NCBI GenBank assembly: GCA_035640715.1
Contig: DASQVO010000446.1
Span: forward strand, 1-5,188
Source of the DNA: DASQVO01 sp035640715
GTDB lineage: Bacteria > Actinomycetota > Actinomycetes > Streptosporangiales > Streptosporangiaceae
Length of the DNA stretch: 5,188 nt
Direction of reading: 5' to 3'
The notes under the pieces are model-generated. The model worked only from the letters and a program-made list of their open reading frames with translations, was not told the origin of the DNA and did no database searches. The translations under genes were made by a program, and so were the position numbers. Every line of letters begins with the position of its first letter. Within the stretch, counting starts at the first letter, position 1. Positions 1 through 5,188 of the stretch are shown here, one piece after another.

Positions 1-322
1 TGCGGGCCAGCTCCCGCAGCACCGGATGATGGCCCGCCTGGTCCGGGGTGCTACGGGCCAGGAGCATCTCGGTCACTTGGTGCTCATCCGCGAAGGCGGT
101 GAGCGCGGCGGCCGGTGTCCCGTGCAGGGCCGCGAACTGGCCACCGAGCTGCGCCGCCAGCGCCGCGTAGCCGGCCAGCACCGGCTCCAGCCCGGGGGAA
201 GGCGGCGCGGGCACGACGGCCGCCACCAGGAAATTCCCAGCCAGCCTCGCGGCCAGCGCGGCGGCACCCCTGATCAGCGGTTCCATGCCCGGCTCTGGCG
301 CGGCGCAGGCCAGGATGACCGG
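1..322 (-). other. Domain: universal stress protein (USP) domain, copy 2, cut by window edge (residues 1022-1128+)
   Basis: Starts PPVILACAAPEPGMEPLIRG, continues with the helix AAALAARLAGNF, the strand FLVAAVVVPAP, a second helical part (LAGYAALAAQLGGQF) and the late strand VTEMLLARST, closely matching VTKIVLGRS-type sequences in KdpD USP domains. The window ends inside the domain (HHPVLRELAR), with roughly 20 residues expected to remain. The SxS and FTAxY positions linked to cyclic di-AMP binding are not conserved. Confidence 0.78.
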
Positions 323-3300
323 CGGTGCCTGGCTGCTCGCGGTGGAGCCGCCGCTCCGGTAGGCGGCCAGCCGGCGGTCGGCATGCTCAGCCACGATACT
401 GAACGCCTGCTCGCGCAGGGCCTCGAGCATCTCAGGTGCGTAGCTGGTCCGCAGCGCCTCCTCGGTGCCGTCGGCCGGCCCGAGCTCACCACGCCGTACC
501 CGGTCGGCCAGGACCGAGGGCGGGACGTCCACCAGTTCGAGCTCATCGGCGAACGCCAGCACGGCTGCCTCGTCCAGCGGCCCGCCGTGGCCACGCATGC
601 TGCCGAGGTGCACCGTCGCGACGACCGTGATGCCCGCCTCAGCGAGCCGCCGCGCGCCGTCGAAGCGGTTCTCGCCGCCTACATCGGTCACCGACAGGTC
701 GTCGATGCAGACTACCTCAGGGCGGCGGGCCAGGACCGCGCCGGTATCCAGGGCGGTGCCGTCGCCGATCAGCTCCAGCCCCTCCAGGACCGCGTGCACC
801 GCTTCCCGGCCACGGCAGTCCACGGCGGCGACAACCACATCCGAACCGCGCGACCGGCGGCGGCCGGCTTCCTCCAGCATCGCGGTGGTGACGCCGCACC
901 CGGCCGCGTAACCGAGGTAGACGCGGACCGTGCCGCGCCGCTGCTCCCGGGGCGCGCCCGGCTCGCCTGGCCTGGTGTCCGGGCGGGCGCCGGCGCCATG
1001 CTCCCCGGCCGGACGGTCCTCGAGGGCCGTGATGTGCAGGTGGACCTCGGACAGCTGGTCGGCCAGTCGTTCGGCCAGGCTGGGCGGCCAGCGCCAGACC
1101 AAGCGGGCCGGCCAGCGATCGCGCCGGATCGTCGCGCTGGCGGCCAGGACCAGGTGCCGCGCCCCGGTCTCGTGCACGACCTGGCTGATCATCGCCGCGG
1201 CGTCGCTGCCTTCGCGGGCGAGGACCGTAACGCCGGCATCGTCCGCGACCTGCCTCACGGCTCCGGCCGCGCGGGGAGGCAGCCCGATCGGCAGCACGGC
1301 GCAGGCGGCCCCGGCGGGCCTGGCCAGCCGGAGGCCGCGCTGGAGCAGGGCGCCGGCCTGGTCCGCGGCGGTGACCGCTACCAGCACGCCCGGCGGCTCG
1401 CGCCGCGTCGCGGCCCGGGGCGTGGTCAGCGTCTCCGCCACGACTTGCAGCCCGATTTCCCGCAGCGCGGCCAGGTTCGCCGTGCTGAACAGGCCTTTCA
1501 GCGCCTTCTCGGCCTGCGCGGCCGGGTAAATGTTGCCGTGGCCGAGCCGTTTCCGCAGCGCCTCGGGTGAGCTGTCCACGAACCGGATGTCATCGGCTTC
1601 CGCGAGGGCCGCGTCGGGCACGGTGGGCGTGGCCGACTGTCCCGTCATCTGGCGCACGGCGTCAGCGGCCCGGTCCAGGTCGCACACGTCAACGGTGCTG
1701 AGCACGTCGATCCCGGCGTCCCGGAGCGCTGCGATCGCCTGGAGGTGCTGGCCATAGTCATCGACCAGCACCACGGCGGGCCGGCGCGCCAGCACCGCGT
1801 CCAGGTCCATCTCTCCTGGGTCGCCGACCACGCCCGCCACTCCGGAGGCGGGCCCGCTAGGCGGGCGCCGGGGGACGATCTCGAGGCCGCCGATAGCCTC
1901 GGCGGTGCGAGGGCGGCCCCGGGTCTGCACGAATCCGATCACCACGTCTTCCCCCCGGTCCCGGAGCGCGCGGCCCTCCCGCAGCATGGTGAAGGTCTTG
2001 CCGGTTCCCGGTGCCGCGCCGAGGAACAGGTGCAGGGCGCCGCGCCGGGCTGGTTCCGGCGGGTCGTCAAGCGTGGCGCCGATGCCGCGCTTCTCGCGGA
2101 TGATCTGCCCGCTGGTAGCGTCGTAAGCGTACAGCTCGGCGTAGCGTCCCCAGTTCACGGCGACATCGAGCTGCCTGGCCGCCTCATCCTCGCCGACGCT
2201 GGTGCGCAGCACGTCGGTGAAGAAGCCGGCCGGCAGGTTACCGTCAAGGCTGCCACGCAGCGCCCGGAAGATGGTGCGGACCAGCGGCGCCCGCTCCAGT
2301 GAGGTGCGGGCGAAGATCATTTTGCTGTCCTGGATGCTCGCGCCCGCGAAGACCCGGCCGCCGGCGGTCAGTTCCAGCAGGTCACCGTCGAGGCGGGCGA
2401 ACCCGAGCAGCACCAGCGCATCCACCAGAGGCAGCAGGTGGTCGACCTCCAGGCCCAGGTTGTCGGCCAGGTCGGCCAGGTCGGCGGCGCCCTCGTGGCG
2501 GCCCAATAGGATCTCGGCGAGGCCGGACAGGCCGTCCACCGTGGCCTGTGGCAGCGGGGATTCGCCGAGCCTGCCCGGCCCGGCGCCTCCGGGCTGGGCC
2601 GGCCGTGCCTCGGTCACCTGGTCGCGGTGGGTCATCATCCGGTAGAGCTGGTCGACCAGCTCCTCGAACTCTGGAGTGCGCCTGCGCCGCGGGCGGGGGA
2701 GCGGGTTTGGCATGTCTGCCCTGATCCGGCCGGGATTAGAGCCCAGCACGAGGAGCCGGTCGGCGAGCAGCACGGCCTCCTCGATGTTGTGCGTGACCAT
2801 GATCATGGTCTTGGTCGGGAACCTCTGCCCCTCCCACAGCTCGAGCAGCTCGCCGCGCAGGTTCTCCGAGGTGAGCACGTCCAGCGCGCTGAAGGGCTCG
2901 TCCATCAGCAGGGCGGCGGGTTCGACGACCAGGGCGCGGGCGAAGCCGACCCGCTGGCGCATGCCACCGGACAGCTCCTTGGGGTAGGCGGACTCGTACC
3001 CGTCAAGCCCGACGAGGTCGATGGCCCGCAGCGCCCGTTCGTAGCGTTCGCCCGGCGCCACTCCCCGGGCCTCGAGACCAAGTTCGACGTTTTGCTGCAC
3101 GGTGAGCCAGGGCAGCAGCGCGAAGGTCTGGAACACCATGGTGGTGTCCCGGTTGCAGCCGGTCAGCGGTCGCCCCCGGAACAGCACCTCGCCGTCAGTT
3201 GGGGCGATCAGCCCGGCGATGCACCGCAGCAGCGTGGACTTGCCACTGCCGCTGCGCCCGAGCAGGGCGACGAACTCACCCTCCTCGACCGCCAGGGTGA

Positions 3301-3385
3301 CCCCGTCCAGCACCGGCACCGGGCGGCCGTCCGGCCGGGCGAAGGATTTGCTCAGCGCCCGGACGCTGATCAGCGGCCCCGTCAT
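1..3385 (-). CDS. ABC transporter ATP-binding protein fused to two KdpD N-terminal (P-loop + USP) modules, partial
   Basis: Predicted energising subunit of the transporter, with a KdpD-like cytoplasmic sensor fused to its C-terminus. The frame is open from ATG 3385 to the left edge: 1128 codons and no stop, so the C-terminus is missing. Domain order: ABC ATPase (1-252), AAA-associated C-terminal domain (about 272-430), linker, KdpD P-loop domain 1 (about 448-655), USP domain 1 (664-786), Gly/Pro/Arg-rich linker (787-819), KdpD P-loop domain 2 (820-1010), USP domain 2 (from 1022, cut by the window edge). ABC ATPases with the AAA-associated tail are normally about 430-450 residues, so more than 690 residues are extra. 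KdpD normally continues into four membrane helices and a histidine kinase; here the P-loop/USP unit is repeated instead. The start codon overlaps the permease stop as ATGA with no Shine-Dalgarno of its own, implying translational coupling. The ABC and KdpD assignments are firm. The effect of the fusion on transport is inference. Confidence 0.92.
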   Translation of the reverse strand, partial: MTGPLISVRALSKSFARPDGRPVPVLDGVTLAVEEGEFVALLGRSGSGKSTLLRCIAGLIAPTDGEVLFRGRPLTGCNRDTTMVFQTFALLPWLTVQQNVELGLEARGVAPGERYERALRAIDLVGLDGYESAYPKELSGGMRQRVGFARALVVEPAALLMDEPFSALDVLTSENLRGELLELWEGQRFPTKTMIMVTHNIEEAVLLADRLLVLGSNPGRIRADMPNPLPRPRRRRTPEFEELVDQLYRMMTHRDQVTEARPAQPGGAGPGRLGESPLPQATVDGLSGLAEILLGRHEGAADLADLADNLGLEVDHLLPLVDALVLLGFARLDGDLLELTAGGRVFAGASIQDSKMIFARTSLERAPLVRTIFRALRGSLDGNLPAGFFTDVLRTSVGEDEAARQLDVAVNWGRYAELYAYDATSGQIIREKRGIGATLDDPPEPARRGALHLFLGAAPGTGKTFTMLREGRALRDRGEDVVIGFVQTRGRPRTAEAIGGLEIVPRRPPSGPASGVAGVVGDPGEMDLDAVLARRPAVVLVDDYGQHLQAIAALRDAGIDVLSTVDVCDLDRAADAVRQMTGQSATPTVPDAALAEADDIRFVDSSPEALRKRLGHGNIYPAAQAEKALKGLFSTANLAALREIGLQVVAETLTTPRAATRREPPGVLVAVTAADQAGALLQRGLRLARPAGAACAVLPIGLPPRAAGAVRQVADDAGVTVLAREGSDAAAMISQVVHETGARHLVLAASATIRRDRWPARLVWRWPPSLAERLADQLSEVHLHITALEDRPAGEHGAGARPDTRPGEPGAPREQRRGTVRVYLGYAAGCGVTTAMLEEAGRRRSRGSDVVVAAVDCRGREAVHAVLEGLELIGDGTALDTGAVLARRPEVVCIDDLSVTDVGGENRFDGARRLAEAGITVVATVHLGSMRGHGGPLDEAAVLAFADELELVDVPPSVLADRVRRGELGPADGTEEALRTSYAPEMLEALREQAFSIVAEHADRRLAAYRSGGSTASSQAPPVILACAAPEPGMEPLIRGAAALAARLAGNFLVAAVVPAPPSPGLEPVLAGYAALAAQLGGQFAALHGTPAAALTAFADEHQVTEMLLARSTPDQAGHHPVLRELAR
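356..928 (-). other. Domain: KdpD N-terminal P-loop domain, copy 2, degenerate P-loop (residues 820-1010)
   Basis: Second KdpD unit. The P-loop position reads YLGYAAGCGVTTAMLEEA, so valine V832 replaces the Walker A lysine while the surrounding Gly and Thr residues and the following AML are kept. Other landmarks: DVVVAAVDCRGR (KdpD: VVGVVETHGR), GAVLARRPEVVCIDDL (Walker-B-like, D895/D896), AGITVVATVHLG, and the end motif MLEALREQAFSIVAEHADRR. The loop between the acidic pair and AGITV is 20 residues, longer than in copy 1 and close to ordinary KdpD. Without the lysine this copy probably binds nucleotide poorly or not at all. Confidence 0.85.
1028..1396 (-). other. Domain: universal stress protein (USP) domain, copy 1 (residues 664-786)
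   Basis: Follows KdpD copy 1 exactly where KdpD carries its USP domain. It starts PPGVLVAVTAADQAG, has the paired-helix segment LLQRGLRLARPAGAA, then the late strand RHLVLAASATIRRD and a tail ending in VHLHIT, like the VHVV end of KdpD USP domains. In some Gram-positive KdpD proteins this domain binds cyclic di-AMP through an SxS...FTAxY motif; I do not see that motif here (TAA and CAVLPI sit at the matching places), so the ligand is unknown. Confidence 0.78.
1421..2044 (-). other. Domain: KdpD N-terminal P-loop domain, copy 1 (residues ~448-655)
   Basis: Matches the N-terminal cytoplasmic domain of KdpD. The P-loop is LGAAPGTGKTFTML with lysine K463, like the KdpD consensus GAxxGVGKTxxML. 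Further family landmarks in order are GFVQTRGR (KdpD: GVVETHGR), MDLDAVLARRPAVVLVDD (Walker-B-like), AGIDVLSTVDV (KdpD: AGIDVFTTVNVQHL) and the end motif NLAALREIGLQ (KdpD: NLIALRELAL). The loop after the acidic pair is short: 13 residues to AGIDV against about 23 in E. coli KdpD, so the conserved His/Pro-Gly-Ser-Arg-His stretch is gone. Nucleotide binding looks possible. Confidence 0.88.
2096..2572 (-). other. Domain: AAA-associated C-terminal domain (residues ~272-430)
   Basis: This segment matches the C-terminal domain found on a subgroup of NitT/TauT-like ATP-binding proteins (Pfam AAA_assoc_C, recognised from memory). It opens with a helix-turn-helix-like stretch (GLAEILLGRHEGAADLADLA) and ends in the hallmark VNWGRYAELYAYD around W412. 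In ordinary family members the protein ends shortly after this motif; here the chain continues (SGQIIREKRG) into the KdpD region. Its role in the family is poorly defined. Confidence 0.82.
2462..2485 (-). repeat. Short in-frame tandem repeat, 9-base unit
   Basis: On the plus strand GTCGGCCAG occurs twice in succession and is followed by GTCGGC of a third unit. In the gene it encodes a repeated Asp-Leu-Ala inside the AAA-associated domain. It is probably a small slippage product or a chance effect of codon bias. Confidence 0.5.
2630..3385 (-). other. Domain: ABC nucleotide-binding domain (residues 1-252)
   Basis: Complete ABC ATPase of the NitT/TauT importer group. Walker A GRSGSGKST has its lysine at residue 49, the Q-loop glutamine is Q86 (VFQTFALLPW), and the ABC signature LSGGMRQR spans 138-145. 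Walker B LLMDEPFSALD has D162 and catalytic E163, and the switch histidine is H199 (VTHNIEEA). The FALLPWLTV segment after the Q-loop is typical of nitrate/sulfonate ATPases. All catalytic elements are intact, so this half should hydrolyse ATP and power transport. Confidence 0.95.
3382..3385 (-). promoter_or_regulatory. ATGA stop/start overlap coupling permease and ATPase
   Basis: The permease stop TGA and the fusion gene's ATG share bases. The 15 bases before the ATG lack a purine-rich ribosome site, so translation of the ATPase fusion most likely depends on ribosomes ending the permease. This supports one operon and matched synthesis. Confidence 0.85.
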
Positions 3386-5124
3386 GCCAGCGCGTACTTC
3401 GACTCGGCGATGGCATACAGTCGCCGCCACAGCAGCGCGTTGAGGCCCGTCACGTAGACCGCCATGACCAGGATGCCCGCGATGATCGCGTGGAAGTCGT
3501 TGCGCGCCGTCGCCTGGGTGATGAAGCTGCCCAGGCCGCTGGCCACGAGTTCGTGCCGGTTGTAGATGACGAGTTCCGCCACGATGGAGGCGTTCCATGC
3601 GCCGCCGGCCGCGGTGATCGCCCCGGTGACGTAGGCCGGGAACACCGCGGGCAGGATCATCCGGCGCCACCGCTCCCAGCCGCGCACACCGAGGTTGTCC
3701 ATCGCCTCCTTGAGGTCGGACGGCACCGCGCTGGCGCCAGCGATCACGTTGAACAGTACGTACCACTGCGTGCCCAGCGCCAGGAGCAGGACGCTGCCGT
3801 AATCCAGGTTGATCCCGATATCCAGGAAGACAACGATCGCGAACGGGTAGATGAAGTTCGCCGGGAAGCTGGCGAATACCTGCACCACCGGCTGCAGGTA
3901 CTGGGCGACCCTCGGGTTGAACCCGATCCACACCCCGACCGGTACCCAGATCAGCGACGAGAGCAGCACCACGATGGCAACCCGCAGGAATGTCAGGAAC
4001 CCGAGACCGAACGCATGCCCGAGGATCCCCAGGCCCTGTTGCCCGGCCGCGATGTAGGCGACCATGCTGTACAGACCGTAGCCCAGCACGGCGGCGACGA
4101 CCGTGGTGAAGACGGTATCCGCGGCGCGGCGCCGGCTGGCGTGGCTGACCAGGCTGCGGTCGTCGATGCCGGTGGCCACGCCCATCAGCTGGTTGACCGG
4201 CCGCGCCAGGGCGCGGCGGCCCCGCCCGGCCAGGGTCGGCCAGCTGGAGCGGCGCAGCGCGGCGAGGACGACCGAGCGCGGTTTCTGCGCCGCCTCGGTC
4301 TGCTCCAGGCGGAACCGCTCCGCGTATGCGACCAGCGGCCGCCAGAACACCACATTGACGGCCAGGATCATCACGATCATGGTGACGATGCCCCAGACGG
4401 CATGCCCGAGCTGGCCCTGCTCAACGGCCAGGCCTACGTATGAGCCCACCCCCGGGAGGGTGTACCGGCGGCCGCCGACGATGATCAGCTCGGAGGCGGT
4501 GAGGAAGAACCAGCTGCCGCCGAAGCCCATCATCCCGTTCCAGACCAGGCCGATGGCCCCGCCGGGAACGTCGATGCTCCAGAACCGCTTCCACCGCGAC
4601 AGCCCCATGAGCCGGCTCGCCTCATCCAGCTCACCGGACTGGGTGATCAGCGAATGGTAGAAGGAGAACGTGATGTTCCAGGCCTGCGAGGTGAAGACGG
4701 CGAACACCGACGCTGCCTCCAACCCCAGCTCGGAGCCGGGAAACAGGGCGAGGAAGAACGTCACCGTGACGGCCAGGAAGCCCAGCACCGGCACGGACTG
4801 GAGGATGTCCAGGGCCGGGATCAGCACCCGCCGGGCGCGCCGACTTCGCGCCGCCGCATACGCATACCCCAGGCTGAACGCATAGGAGAAGAACAGCGCG
4901 ATGAACATGCGCAGCAGGCTGCGCGCCGCGTAGTACGGCAATCGTGAGGGCGACGTGTCGATCGTGGTCGCCTGGCCGCGGGGGATCGGCACATGAGCGT
5001 TCGCACCCACCCGGACCACGAGGTACAGCAGCAGGAAGATGCCCGCGCCGACCACGGCGTCCAGCGGCCGGAAACGCAGCCGCCGCAAGGCGTCCCGGCT
5101 GGGGAACGTAGGGGTGACGGCCAT
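3382..5124 (-). CDS. Double-module ABC transporter permease, NitT/TauT (BPD_transp_1) type
   Basis: Integral membrane channel of an ABC importer, predicted to sit in the cytoplasmic membrane and be driven by the ATP-binding protein encoded next. The 580-residue chain holds two permease modules joined by a basic, hydrophilic linker (about residues 270-335). Hydrophobic segments lie near residues 22-40, 71-91, 103-128, 137-155, 195-215 and 240-262, and again near 337-360, 380-400, 411-438, 442-463, 495-515 and 545-566. Each half has an EAA-type coupling loop for the ATPase: EASRLMGLSRWKRFWSIDVP (from residue 168) and EAMDNLGVRGWERWRRMILP (from residue 473). Usual permeases of this family have one module of about 250-280 residues, so this is a fused pair. 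The ATG at 5124 is preferred because GGAG lies 7 bases upstream; an in-frame ATG at 5166 would add 14 residues (MVAFCCSFADRSRR) but has no clear ribosome site. Its stop overlaps the next start. The substrate is unknown and no binding-protein gene is in view. The family call is firm; the substrate is open. Confidence 0.93.
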   Translation of the reverse strand: MAVTPTFPSRDALRRLRFRPLDAVVGAGIFLLLYLVVRVGANAHVPIPRGQATTIDTSPSRLPYYAARSLLRMFIALFFSYAFSLGYAYAAARSRRARRVLIPALDILQSVPVLGFLAVTVTFFLALFPGSELGLEAASVFAVFTSQAWNITFSFYHSLITQSGELDEASRLMGLSRWKRFWSIDVPGGAIGLVWNGMMGFGGSWFFLTASELIIVGGRRYTLPGVGSYVGLAVEQGQLGHAVWGIVTMIVMILAVNVVFWRPLVAYAERFRLEQTEAAQKPRSVVLAALRRSSWPTLAGRGRRALARPVNQLMGVATGIDDRSLVSHASRRRAADTVFTTVVAAVLGYGLYSMVAYIAAGQQGLGILGHAFGLGFLTFLRVAIVVLLSSLIWVPVGVWIGFNPRVAQYLQPVVQVFASFPANFIYPFAIVVFLDIGINLDYGSVLLLALGTQWYVLFNVIAGASAVPSDLKEAMDNLGVRGWERWRRMILPAVFPAYVTGAITAAGGAWNASIVAELVIYNRHELVASGLGSFITQATARNDFHAIIAGILVMAVYVTGLNALLWRRLYAIAESKYALA

Positions 5125-5188
5125 GCGGCGACTCCGATCGGCGAAACTGCAGCAGAACGCCACCATGATGCCGGACAGGTGCGCTGAA
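5125..5188 (-). other. Upstream leader of the operon, to the window edge
   Basis: Apart from the ribosome site and an alternative in-frame ATG at 5166, I see no convincing promoter hexamers, operator palindrome or riboswitch here. The promoter may lie beyond the right edge. Confidence 0.4.
5132..5135 (-). promoter_or_regulatory. Shine-Dalgarno site of the permease gene
   Basis: Read on the minus strand the bases are GGAG within CGGAG, with a 7-base spacer to the ATG at 5124. This is the best ribosome site near the gene start and is the reason to prefer this ATG over the one at 5166. Confidence 0.6.

Noticed and set aside
73..999. Short minus-strand frames in other phases at the left end
   Set aside because: They overlap the continuous KdpD frame, and their Arg/Trp/Ser/Pro-rich products have no family features. 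The in-phase reading gives clear KdpD/USP motifs.
26..1570. Plus-strand open frame of 514 codons
   Set aside because: It is exactly antisense to the KdpD part of the fusion gene, is rich in Arg/Gly/Gln/His, shows no domain I recognise, and is expected from the GC-rich codon use of the opposite strand.
1985..2096. A separate kdpD-like gene starting between the AAA-associated domain and the first P-loop
   Set aside because: There is no stop codon ending the ATPase and I see no ATG with a ribosome site in the junction; the frame is continuous, so a single fusion protein is the simpler reading.
1530..3457. Further long plus-strand frames (75-276 codons) across the ABC/KdpD gene
   Set aside because: All are antisense to verified domains with catalytic motifs, overlap one another in different frames, and have low-complexity Arg/Ser/Pro/Ala composition.
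3490..4660. Plus-strand frames of 317 and 185 codons opposite the permease
   Set aside because: They are shadows of the permease coding strand; the His/Asp/Gln/Arg-rich translation arises from reading hydrophobic codons in reverse complement.
3382..5166. Permease starting at the ATG at 5166 (14 extra residues)
   Set aside because: It lacks a Shine-Dalgarno site and the extra residues (MVAFCCSFADRSRR) are not typical; the ATG at 5124 has GGAG at good spacing. It cannot be fully excluded.
1..5188. CRISPR arrays, tRNA/rRNA genes, insertion sequences, terminator hairpins
   Set aside because: No spaced repeats, cloverleaf-like sequence, transposase motif or terminal inverted repeats are seen. 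The window is almost entirely coding.

Overview
The window is very GC-rich, and all the coding I can support lies on the minus strand. Codon third positions are strongly G/C. With the protein families present, this points to a high-GC actinobacterium; I cannot place it more closely. Transcription runs from right to left.

Layout, in transcription order: (1) a short leader at the right edge with a Shine-Dalgarno-like GGAG; (2) a 580-residue double-module ABC transporter permease of the nitrate/taurine (NitT/TauT, BPD_transp_1) type; (3) overlapping it by ATGA, a very long reading frame that starts as the cognate ATP-binding subunit and stays open to the left edge (at least 1128 codons, no stop). 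I read this frame codon by codon from the ATG at 3385 down to base 2. It never breaks.

The second protein is the notable content. It begins as a complete ABC nucleotide-binding domain followed by the C-terminal AAA-associated domain usual for this transporter family. Such proteins normally end there. This one continues in frame through a short linker into two successive copies of the cytoplasmic N-terminal part of the potassium sensor KdpD, each a KdpD P-loop domain followed by a universal-stress-protein (USP) domain. The first copy keeps an intact P-loop (APGTGKT) but has lost about ten residues of the conserved loop after Walker B. The second keeps most of that loop but has valine in place of the P-loop lysine. 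No histidine-kinase region is visible; the end of the protein lies beyond the window.

How they may work together (inference): one permease chain supplies both membrane halves and two copies of the ATP-binding chain would dock on it, so an assembled transporter would carry four KdpD-type modules on its cytoplasmic face. This could be a transporter whose ATPase is controlled directly by a KdpD-like nucleotide or stress sensor, or one that passes transport status to a KdpD-like output. No substrate-binding protein is in the window and the substrate cannot be read from the sequence. Several long plus-strand frames are antisense shadows and are not annotated.
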